From an uncultured Collinsella sp. (GTDB lineage Bacteria > Actinomycetota > Coriobacteriia > Coriobacteriales > Coriobacteriaceae), in contig CAUAJB010000002.1 of the NCBI GenBank assembly GCA_958429225.1, forward strand, positions 1 to 63,235: a stretch of 63,235 nucleotides of DNA. The letters run 5' to 3'. The translations under genes and the position numbers were made by a program. Below, piece by piece: positions 16,640-24,061 of the stretch. The notes under the pieces are model-generated. The model ran no database searches and was not told where the DNA came from. It was given only the letters and a program-made list of their open reading frames with translations. Numbering within the stretch: position 1 is the stretch's first letter; every line of letters begins with the position of its first letter.

Positions 16640-17671
16640 GTGGGTGACCGAGGTTTACGTAATGATTCGCGTGAGGTTCGTTGGGGCATTTTGGGCGCTG
16701 GGCACATTTCTCATCGATTTGCATCGTCGCTCAAGAAGGTCGACGGGGCACGGCTGGTGGCTGCGGCCGGCCGCACTCCTGCGCATGTCGAGGAATTTTC
16801 CCGAGCGTTTTCGATCGATGCTGCGCATAGCCATGCCTCGGCCGATGATAACGGCGATGCGGCTTATGACGCGCTGATCGCCGACCCCGATGTCGATGCA
16901 ATCTACTTGGCTCTTCCGCATGGCATGCATACGCGTTGGGCCTGTCGCGCGCTGCGCGCCGGAAAGGCCGTGCTGTGCGAAAAGCCGGCCGTTTTGAGTG
17001 AGGAAGAGGCTCTCTCGATTGCCTCCATCTCTCGCGAGCGCGGCGTGCTGTTTATGGAGGCGATGAAGAATCGGTTTTGCCCGATGCACACTCGCGTGAA
17101 GGACTTGCTTGCGTCGGGTGAGCTTGGCCGTATTGTCTCGATTGAAAGCGTGCAAAAGCTCGATTACGGCGAGTTTCCTTCGGGCTATCTGCTTGATCCG
17201 TTGCAGGGCGGCTGTCTATATGACATGGGCTGCTATGCGGTCGGTTGGTTTGAGGATTTGCTCTCGGGCGCGTGCGAGGTTTCGTCCCGTGAAGTTCGCT
17301 GGCGTGACGTATCAGGCGGCCGCGTCGATTGGGCCGACGAGATCCATATGAGCGTCGGCGGTATACCCATTCATATGGCGTGCGACGGCAAAGCAACATA
17401 TGAAAGCCGCTTAACGATTGTCTGTGAGCGAGGCTCGTTGGAAATCGAGCGTCTCCATCGCCCCGAGCTCGCCCATGTGAAGTATTCCGACGGTCGAACG
17501 CTCGAAATAAATGCCCCGTTTGAGATCGATGATTTCTACGGCGAAATCCAGCATGCGACCCAGCTCATCCGGGCGGGGAAACTCGAGAGCCCGTCATGCC
17601 CCTTGCCGCCACGCAGCGCTGCGCGCGCATTATCGATGCGATTCGTCTATCCCTCTAGGACTTGGCGCTGA
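16640..17671 (+). CDS. Gfo/Idh/MocA family NAD(P)-dependent oxidoreductase
   Basis: A 343-residue dehydrogenase: Rossmann motif VRWGILGAGHISHRF at about residues 13-27, and the catalytic-lysine motif VLCEKPAVLSEEEA near residue 112, followed by the C-terminal substrate domain with MKNRFCPMHTRVKDLL. It resembles trans-1,2-dihydrobenzene-1,2-diol or D-xylose dehydrogenase-type members, but I cannot assign a substrate. The GTG start at 16640 uses GGGAGG at the edge of the upstream hairpin repeat, so translation could be sensitive to that structure. It differs strongly from the paralogue at 8273. Confidence 0.9.
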   Translation: MGDRGLRNDSREVRWGILGAGHISHRFASSLKKVDGARLVAAAGRTPAHVEEFSRAFSIDAAHSHASADDNGDAAYDALIADPDVDAIYLALPHGMHTRWACRALRAGKAVLCEKPAVLSEEEALSIASISRERGVLFMEAMKNRFCPMHTRVKDLLASGELGRIVSIESVQKLDYGEFPSGYLLDPLQGGCLYDMGCYAVGWFEDLLSGACEVSSREVRWRDVSGGRVDWADEIHMSVGGIPIHMACDGKATYESRLTIVCERGSLEIERLHRPELAHVKYSDGRTLEINAPFEIDDFYGEIQHATQLIRAGKLESPSCPLPPRSAARALSMRFVYPSRTWR

Positions 17672-17741
17672 CACGTAGGGGATCATGACGCCGGCGCCCG
17701 TGGTGCCTGGCGGCCCACATCTCTGATGCCCCTTTTATAAC

Positions 17742-17804
17742 TTGCGGTGGAATACGGTCTGTTTGCGCCAAAATAGGGCACCAATAGACCGTATTTCACC
17801 GCAA
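17742..17804. repeat. Hairpin repeat, copy B, upstream of nfo
   Basis: Two 19-nt arms (17742-17760 and 17786-17804) pair perfectly except for one G-U, around a 25-nt loop with TTTGCGCCAAAATAGGGC. Compared with copy A, the stem changes from AGTTCC to CGGTC and the opposite arm changes to match, while loop and outer flanks are kept. The RBS of nfo lies directly after the right flank. Confidence 0.88.
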
Positions 17805-17824
17805 CTGATGAGGGGGAGCTGGAG

Positions 17825-18691
17825 ATGCTGACAATCGGATGTCATCTTTCGACGACGAAGGGCTATCGGGCAATGGGGGAGACGGCGTTGTCCATTGGCG
17901 CCAATACCTTTGCGTTCTTTACGCGCAACCCGCGCGGTGGCAAGGCAAAAGACCTTGACATGGATGACGTGGCGGCTCTGCGCGAGCTTATGGCGCAAAA
18001 CGACTTTGGACCGCTGGTGGCGCATGCTCCGTATACCTATAACCCCTGCTCCGCTAAGGAGCGGGCGCGAGAGTTTGCCTTGGAGGCTATGGCGGAAGAT
18101 TTGCAGCGTCTGGAAGCACTGCCCGGCAACTACTACAATTTTCACCCCGGTGCGCATGTGGGACAGGGGGCAGACGCCGGCATTCAGATGATTGTCGACA
18201 CGCTGTGCCAGGTGATGTTTGAGGGACAGCAGACGACGGTATTGCTCGAGACCATGGCGGGCAAGGGCACCGAGGTGGGCCGTAGCTTTGAAGAACTGGC
18301 GTGCATTATCAAGGGCGTTGCCGCCAAGTGCCCAGAGCTGTCCGATAAGCTGGGCGTTTGTTTGGACACCTGCCATGTGAGCGATGCTGGCTACGACATC
18401 ATCCATGATCTGGACGGCGTACTCGACGAATTCGACCGCGTGGTGGGTATCGATTGTCTGCATGCCGTACACATCAACGATTCGAAGAACCCTTGTGGCG
18501 CCCATAAAGATCGTCACGAGTGCATCGGCAAGGGATACCTTGGCAGCGAGGAATTTGGTGGCGGTATGCAGGTTATGCAGAATATTGTATCGAATGGTCG
18601 CTTGCGCGCATTGCCATTCATTTTGGAGACACCGAACGAACTTGCAGGTTATGCGGCTGAAATCAAACTGTTAAGGTCATTGCAGCAGTAA
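17825..18691 (+). CDS. nfo: Endonuclease IV (deoxyribonuclease IV)
   Basis: Nfo is a three-zinc AP endonuclease in base-excision repair. The 288-residue TIM barrel shows the metal-site motifs in order: IGCHLS near the N-terminus, NFHPGAH, LLETMAG, LDTCHVSDAGYD, and HINDSKNPCGAHKDRHECIGKG near the C-terminus. Length is typical. The ATG at 17825 is placed 5 nt after a G-rich site that adjoins the hairpin repeat. It is monocistronic as far as can be seen. Confidence 0.96.
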   Translation: MLTIGCHLSTTKGYRAMGETALSIGANTFAFFTRNPRGGKAKDLDMDDVAALRELMAQNDFGPLVAHAPYTYNPCSAKERAREFALEAMAEDLQRLEALPGNYYNFHPGAHVGQGADAGIQMIVDTLCQVMFEGQQTTVLLETMAGKGTEVGRSFEELACIIKGVAAKCPELSDKLGVCLDTCHVSDAGYDIIHDLDGVLDEFDRVVGIDCLHAVHINDSKNPCGAHKDRHECIGKGYLGSEEFGGGMQVMQNIVSNGRLRALPFILETPNELAGYAAEIKLLRSLQQ

Positions 18692-18752
18692 AGGCTGCCA
18701 TAAACTGGAGTGCTCCATTCACGTTATGGGTTTGTTTCAATCAGTTTTCTAA

Positions 18753-18781
18753 TTGCAGATTCTTCCAAGCGGGTGCATAAT
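18753..18781 (+). promoter_or_regulatory. Sigma-A-type promoter of the amino-acid ABC transporter
   Basis: TTGCAG and CATAAT are separated by 17 bp, close to the vegetative consensus, about 58 bp before the substrate-binding protein start codon. The leader between them and the gene is short and shows no obvious attenuator. Confidence 0.6.
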
Positions 18782-18838
18782 AACCCTCAGTTTTTGCAGA
18801 CCTCTGAATCACGTGGGGTCATTGGAAGGAGACTGATT

Positions 18839-19699
18839 ATGAAGCTGAAGAAGCTTGGCGCATTTGCCGCCACGGGTGCTATGGCGCTCGCCCTCGCTCT
18901 GACGGGCTGCGGCTCGTCCAACGCCACCTCTGGTTCTAATGCCGGTTCCAGCAGCTCTGACGACGCTAAGGTCGAGAAGGTCGACGGCTCCAAGGAGTAC
19001 GCGCTCGTCAAGGACGGTACGCTGACCGTCGGCACCTCTGCCGAGTACGCTCCGTTTGAGTACAAGGATGACAACGGCGATTATCAGGGCTTTGACCTTG
19101 AACTCATCAAGGCTATCGGCGACAAGCTGGGCCTGGATGTCGAGTATGTCAACAATGACTTTGACACGCTGGTTCCGGGCGTCGCTTCGGGCGCCAAATA
19201 TGACGTCTCCATCGCGGCTATCACCGACACGCCCGAGCGCGAGAAAGAAGTCACTTTCTCCGATTCCTACTACATGGACGATCAGGCTATCGTGACCAAG
19301 GTCGATAACGCCGACATCACGGCCGACAACTACAGCGAGAAGCTCAACAATGCCGATGCTACCATCATCGTCCAGTCTGGCTCGACCGCCGAGTCCTTTG
19401 CCCAGGAGAACTTCCCCAAGGCCAAGATTGTCCCCTACAAGGACGCCACCGAGTGCTTCAGCGCCCTGCAGTCCGATAAGGGCGACGCCGTAGTCACCAA
19501 CCGCTCCGTTGCCAGCCAGCTGACCGCCGAGCAGTTCAACACCTGCCAGACCATTAAGCAGATTAGCACCGGCGAGGAGTACGCCATCGCCATCAACCAG
19601 GGCAACACCAAGCTCAAGGACGACATCAACCAGGCCATCAAGGACCTGACCGACGACGGTACCGTTGACGCCCTCATGGCTAAGTACAACATCAAGTAA
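18839..19699 (+). CDS. Polar amino-acid ABC transporter substrate-binding lipoprotein
   Basis: A 286-residue solute-binding protein (SBP_bac_3 type). The N-terminus is a lipoprotein signal with lipobox LTGC at residues 20-23, followed by a Ser/Asn-rich linker; the binding domain starts near residue 55 (GTLTVGTSAEYAPFEYKDDNG). The conserved FDLELIKAIGDKLG and the DVSIAAITDTPEREKEVTFSDSYY region indicate polar amino acids such as glutamine, cystine or histidine. It heads a three-gene unit with the permease and ATPase genes downstream, although an attenuator-like terminator lies right after it, which would favour excess binding protein. Confidence 0.94.
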   Translation: MKLKKLGAFAATGAMALALALTGCGSSNATSGSNAGSSSSDDAKVEKVDGSKEYALVKDGTLTVGTSAEYAPFEYKDDNGDYQGFDLELIKAIGDKLGLDVEYVNNDFDTLVPGVASGAKYDVSIAAITDTPEREKEVTFSDSYYMDDQAIVTKVDNADITADNYSEKLNNADATIIVQSGSTAESFAQENFPKAKIVPYKDATECFSALQSDKGDAVVTNRSVASQLTAEQFNTCQTIKQISTGEEYAIAINQGNTKLKDDINQAIKDLTDDGTVDALMAKYNIK

Positions 19700-19720
19700 A
19701 ATAGCTACTTGATTGCTCAC

Positions 19721-19753
19721 GGGCCCTTTCCGTTTTGGCGGAGAGGGCCTTTG
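19721..19753 (+). terminator. Intra-operon terminator between binding protein and permease genes
   Basis: Stem GGGCCCTTTCCG with CGGAGAGGGCC, about 25 bp after the binding-protein stop and followed by TTTGCG. A leaky terminator here would give more binding protein than permease, a common design in ABC operons. Confidence 0.65.
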
Positions 19754-19817
19754 CGCTTCTCTTGACGGAGAGTATTTCCGTCTCGTTTTGCCGGCAACTT
19801 CTACGATAGGAGCCACC

Positions 19818-21179
19818 TTGTCTCGACTGAACAAAGGGGCCGCGGAGCAGCGTTTTCCACTGCCCGCCTTGCTCCAAAAGCTAGTCTGCGTCATGGCCGT
19901 GGCGCTTGCGCTGGTGTGTGCGGGGGCATATGCGCCCACGACCGCCCAGGCGCTTGAGACCGCAAAGATTACCGCCCGACCCAACACCGGTTCGGGTAGC
20001 GATGTGGTCGGCGGTACCGAGACGCGCATTACCTGGGAGGTCCAGGCCGATGCCGACGAGGAGCTGAGCGGTCTTTCTTTGACGTTTGTCGACGGCACGA
20101 CGTTTGGTACCGATGACACGCGATTGACGATGCTCTCGGGCGAGGACCTCATGGATCGTACGCCCATGAAGCCCACGTGCAAGGCTGACGGCCAGACGCT
20201 CAAGATTGATTTTGGCGAGACGGCGCCTGCCGGCGGCTATTTCCGTGTCGAGGTTTACGGCGTGACGTTTCCCGTCGAGGGCGGCGATGAGGCCTTTAGT
20301 GGCACCTATACGCTCGCCGACGGTTCGACCAAGAAGATTTCAAAAATTCCTTCCGTCGAGATCAAGGGCGTGACGGCCTTCGATAACTTCCTGGCCGATC
20401 TTAAGGAGCAGCCGTGGGTCGAGGCCTGGAACTCCAATATGTTCCTGCGCCTGTTCTTAAACCCAGTCATTTTGGTCCAAAGCCTGCCGATCGTCTTTAA
20501 GGGCTTCCTTATGTCGCTCTCGATCGTGCTTGTGGCGTTTCCGCTGGCAATTCCCTTTGGCTTTGCCTTGTCGCTCATGCGCATCTCCAAGTCGCGCATC
20601 CTGCGCTGCCTCGCCGGCATCTATGTGAATATCATCCGCGGTACGCCGGCGTTCCTGCAGATCTATATCGCGTTCTTCGGTCTGCCGTTGGCCGGCGTCA
20701 AGGTTGATGACTACGTGCTTGGCGTTATCGTCATGGCCATGAACTCGTCTGCGTACCTATGCGAGATCTTCCGTGCCGGTATTCAATCGATCCCCAAGGG
20801 CCAAAACGAGGCTGCGCGTTCGCTGGGCATGAACGCGTTCCAGACGCTGCTCTATGTCATGATTCCGCAGACGTTCCGTAATGTTTTGCCTACGCTGACC
20901 AGCGAGTTTATCTTGCTTTACAAGGATACGTCGCTGCTTGCCGCCGTGGGTGTGGTCGAGATCGTCATGAACGCCCGTACCATCGTGGCCACGACGGGCT
21001 CCATTACACCGTACGTGGTTGCCGCCCTGTTCTATCTGGTCATCACCCTGCCGCTCGCTCGCTTGGTGAGCGGTCTTGAGGCGAGGCTTTTGGGCACGGC
21101 CGAGACCAAGAAGAAGCGTCCCGCCAAGAGCGCCGGACAGGTTGTCGCGACGCCCGCCGATCACATCGCCGGTCTGTAA
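19818..21179 (+). CDS. Amino-acid ABC transporter permease with N-terminal extracytoplasmic domain
   Basis: A 453-residue protein. Residues about 1-37 form a signal sequence or membrane anchor (LLQKLVCVMAVALALVCAG), residues 38-195 a beta-rich soluble domain that I do not recognise, and residues 210-435 a standard HisM/GlnP-type permease with the EAA loop (PKGQNEAARSLGMNAFQTLL). The start is a TTG with GATAGGAG upstream; the longer frame lacks a ribosome binding site. Fusion of an extra exported domain to the permease is unusual, as binding proteins are normally the fused part, and one is already encoded separately upstream. Confidence 0.88.
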   Translation: MSRLNKGAAEQRFPLPALLQKLVCVMAVALALVCAGAYAPTTAQALETAKITARPNTGSGSDVVGGTETRITWEVQADADEELSGLSLTFVDGTTFGTDDTRLTMLSGEDLMDRTPMKPTCKADGQTLKIDFGETAPAGGYFRVEVYGVTFPVEGGDEAFSGTYTLADGSTKKISKIPSVEIKGVTAFDNFLADLKEQPWVEAWNSNMFLRLFLNPVILVQSLPIVFKGFLMSLSIVLVAFPLAIPFGFALSLMRISKSRILRCLAGIYVNIIRGTPAFLQIYIAFFGLPLAGVKVDDYVLGVIVMAMNSSAYLCEIFRAGIQSIPKGQNEAARSLGMNAFQTLLYVMIPQTFRNVLPTLTSEFILLYKDTSLLAAVGVVEIVMNARTIVATTGSITPYVVAALFYLVITLPLARLVSGLEARLLGTAETKKKRPAKSAGQVVATPADHIAGL

Positions 21180-21191
21180 GGAGGTCCTATC

Positions 21192-21944
<753 letters not shown>

Positions 21945-21971
21945 CCGCTTTATATGACTGACATAGCAGAA

Positions 21972-22005
21972 AACGGGAGCCGGATGTGATCCGGCTCCCG
22001 TTTTT
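21972..22005 (+). terminator. Terminator of the amino-acid ABC operon
   Basis: A 13-bp perfect stem (AACGGGAGCCGGA with TCCGGCTCCCGTT), a 5-nt loop and a T5 tract. Confidence 0.92.
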
Positions 22006-22061
22006 GTTGGGACGCGAATGTGTTTTGTTGCAATGCGCGTTGCGGGCGGAGCTCATTGCCG

Positions 22062-22481
22062 CTAGGCGAGCTCGGCTCCAAGGGCGCGGCAGGCCGCTTC
22101 GCTCTCATCATCGGGGGCGTCGTAGCAGATGACGGAATCGACGACGTTGACGCCCTCCTCGTCGGCGTCCGCCTTCCAGTTGTCCATCCATTCGCCCTCG
22201 GCCCACGAATAAGAGCCAAAGAGGACGACCTTCTTGTCGCCGAGGGTCTCCTTGACCTCATCCCACATGGGCTGGAACTCATCATATTCAAGCTCCTCGG
22301 AACCCATGGCGGGGCAGCCGAAGGCGATAGCGTCATAGCCAGCGGCCTTGTCTGCGGAGAAGTCGGCGCAGGAGATGACCTCTGCCTCGGCGCCGGCATC
22401 GGTTGCACCTTCGGCAACGAGGTTTGCCATGGCCTCGGTGTTGCCCGTGCCGCTCCAGTAGACGACGGCGATCTTGCTCAT
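22062..22481 (-). CDS. Short-chain flavodoxin
   Basis: A 139-residue flavodoxin with the phosphate-binding loop VVYWSGTGNTEAMA, the 50s-loop region AFGCPAMGSEELE and the 90s-loop region FGSYSWAEGEWMDNW. It binds FMN and replaces ferredoxin as electron carrier, commonly when iron is limiting. The DUF3793 gene lies immediately upstream on the same strand, and a DtxR-like site precedes that gene, which suggests iron control of both. Confidence 0.95.
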   Translation of the reverse strand: MSKIAVVYWSGTGNTEAMANLVAEGATDAGAEAEVISCADFSADKAAGYDAIAFGCPAMGSEELEYDEFQPMWDEVKETLGDKKVVLFGSYSWAEGEWMDNWKADADEEGVNVVDSVICYDAPDDESEAACRALGAELA

Positions 22482-22527
22482 GTTGAGTCCTTTCAGTTGT
22501 GCGGCAGGTTGCCACGGCTTCTATGTT

Positions 22528-23232
22528 CTATCGGGTTGCCTGGGCAAGTTGCGCCAAGCTGTAGCCCTGCTGATAGACAAAGGTGAAGTATTGGGTGCAG
22601 GCGCGGTAGGCATCAAACGTCGCAAGTGCCTGCTCGACATTTGCGTAGACCTTCCAGGCCCCAAAGACCTTATAGTTCTCGCCGCGCTGGACGATAAACT
22701 CGTGCACGTCGTCGTAGGGATATCCTAGGAAGTAGCCTATTTCGTGCGGAAACTCGCAGGTGCAGTCGTTGCTGCAGCTAGCTTGCTGGGGTAGTGCGCA
22801 TCGAGTCTGGCTACAGGCGCATTCCGCGACGTTATTACTCGCGAGCGTGATGCGTGATGCCAAATGCACAAGGCATGTCGAAAGGTCTCTCGTGTCGTAG
22901 CCTTCCGAGGCGAGCGCCGTTTTGGCGCGAGGGTCCGCGAAATAGGTGGTGAGGCTTTTGGCTCGGTACACGTACACGAGCGCTCCGCAGGGCCGCCAGA
23001 CCAAAACACTCAGGTGGATGCCAAGCGGGTCAAGCTCGCGGTTGCACTGGGCGATAACGTTGAGCAGGCGTGCTCGGCGTTCTGCGATGGTTTCTGTTGC
23101 GGTCGAGCCGTCCCCGTGGGCGTAGGTGCCTGGATAGGTAAAGAGCGATGCCGGCTTGATGCCCGCGAGCGTGGGGGAGCAGTTGCGCACGACTGCTGCC
23201 TGAAACGTTGGGATGTCTATGGTTCGAGTCAC
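22528..23232 (-). CDS. DUF3793 family protein
   Basis: A 234-residue protein with the DUF3793 core: FPHEIGYFLGYPYDDVHEFI and, further on, VFGAWKVYANVEQALATFDAY. Between the halves is a Cys-rich stretch (CACSQTRCALPQQASC, then CTC) that could bind metal. The biochemical function is not established. Members often sit next to flavodoxin genes, as here (46-bp gap), and are probably part of an iron-limitation response; that role is inference. Confidence 0.88.
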   Translation of the reverse strand: MTRTIDIPTFQAAVVRNCSPTLAGIKPASLFTYPGTYAHGDGSTATETIAERRARLLNVIAQCNRELDPLGIHLSVLVWRPCGALVYVYRAKSLTTYFADPRAKTALASEGYDTRDLSTCLVHLASRITLASNNVAECACSQTRCALPQQASCSNDCTCEFPHEIGYFLGYPYDDVHEFIVQRGENYKVFGAWKVYANVEQALATFDAYRACTQYFTFVYQQGYSLAQLAQATR

Positions 23233-23255
23233 GTCGCTCCTTACGGATCTAAACT

Positions 23256-23271
23256 GTTAGCCTAGGAAAAC
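23256..23271 (-). promoter_or_regulatory. DtxR/IdeR-like iron box upstream of DUF3793 and flavodoxin
   Basis: On the minus strand the site reads GTTTTCCTAGGCTAAC; its TAGGCTAAC half matches the IdeR/DtxR consensus half-site TTAGGCTAACCT. It lies 24 bp upstream of the DUF3793 start codon. The other half is weak, so this is a candidate only. Confidence 0.4.
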
Positions 23272-23360
23272 TTATACACGAAAGTAAGCCATGGTCAACA
23301 AAAAAGTTTGAAGAGGAAAACTAATTGACCGAACGGACATGATTTTGGGTTAAGATGGGG

Positions 23361-23378
23361 ACACCCCATGGGGGTATC
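23361..23378 (+). promoter_or_regulatory. CsoR-like copper operator upstream of the HMA protein
   Basis: ACACCCCATGGGGGTATC is a G/C-tract palindrome (ACCCC and GGGGGT around a central AT), the form bound by CsoR-family copper repressors. It lies about 28 bp before the start codon of a copper-type metal-binding protein. No csoR gene is in the window. Confidence 0.6.
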
Positions 23379-23405
23379 TAGATAGTGCTACTGAAAGGGG
23401 AATGC

Positions 23406-23789
23406 ATGAGTGACTTGCTCAACCCTGCGAATCTCATCGTGCTGACCGTCATTGCCGTCGGCATGTTTTTTGGACTGCGTCGCATTGCCGCTTCGACACA
23501 CGGGAAGAGTTGCTGCAGCGATGGTGCGAGCGGCAAGAAGGCCAAAAAGGTTGTGGTGGCAGACACCGACGAGTCCCACTACCCCTATCGTGAGGAACTC
23601 CTTATCGGCGGCATGAGTTGCGACGGCTGCGCCCGGAATGTGACGAATGCCCTCAATGCGCTTGATGGCGTGTGGGCTACGGTAACGTACGCGGACCACA
23701 CGGCACGCGTGCGCTCGAAGCGCCCGGTTGATCGCGACACACTCGAGACGGCAGTGAGGGGTGCGGGCTATTACGTTATGAAAATGTAG
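23406..23789 (+). CDS. Membrane-anchored heavy-metal-associated (HMA) domain protein
   Basis: A 127-residue protein with one N-terminal transmembrane helix (NPANLIVLTVIAVGMFFGL), a linker containing a CC pair (KSCCSDG), and a C-terminal HMA domain with the metal motif GGMSCDGCARNV. It probably binds Cu(I) at the membrane and hands it to an exporter. The ATG at 23406 follows AAAGGGG; a further upstream start is not needed. The CsoR-like operator upstream supports copper induction. No P-type ATPase lies nearby. Confidence 0.88.
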   Translation: MSDLLNPANLIVLTVIAVGMFFGLRRIAASTHGKSCCSDGASGKKAKKVVVADTDESHYPYREELLIGGMSCDGCARNVTNALNALDGVWATVTYADHTARVRSKRPVDRDTLETAVRGAGYYVMKM

Positions 23790-23955
23790 GCGTTGCCCTC
23801 TCCGGTGGGTACCAGCCTCCTGCCCATTGTGACTATCGGCATCCAAAAATTTGCGCAAAAATAACCTTTAGATGCGGCAAAAGTGGAGTTTGGTGACGGT
23901 TTGCGCGGAATTCGCTACCAATCGAGCATCTATGAACCCGTCCAAAAAATTACAG

Positions 23956-23971
23956 GTGTATATTTATACAC
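23956..23971. promoter_or_regulatory. Palindrome GTGTATA-TT-TATACAC upstream of the large surface protein
   Basis: A perfect 7-bp inverted repeat with a 2-bp centre, 90 bp upstream of the start codon of the 850-residue surface protein, in an otherwise AT-rich promoter region. It has the form of a dimeric repressor or activator site; the regulator is unknown. Confidence 0.45.
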
Positions 23972-24061
23972 TGATTATTGCTGTGCTCAGATTGCAATTA
24001 ACCGTGGACAGAAATGAAGAATGCTAAAACTGGGCTTTAGGACAGGGGAGGCTATAACCTT

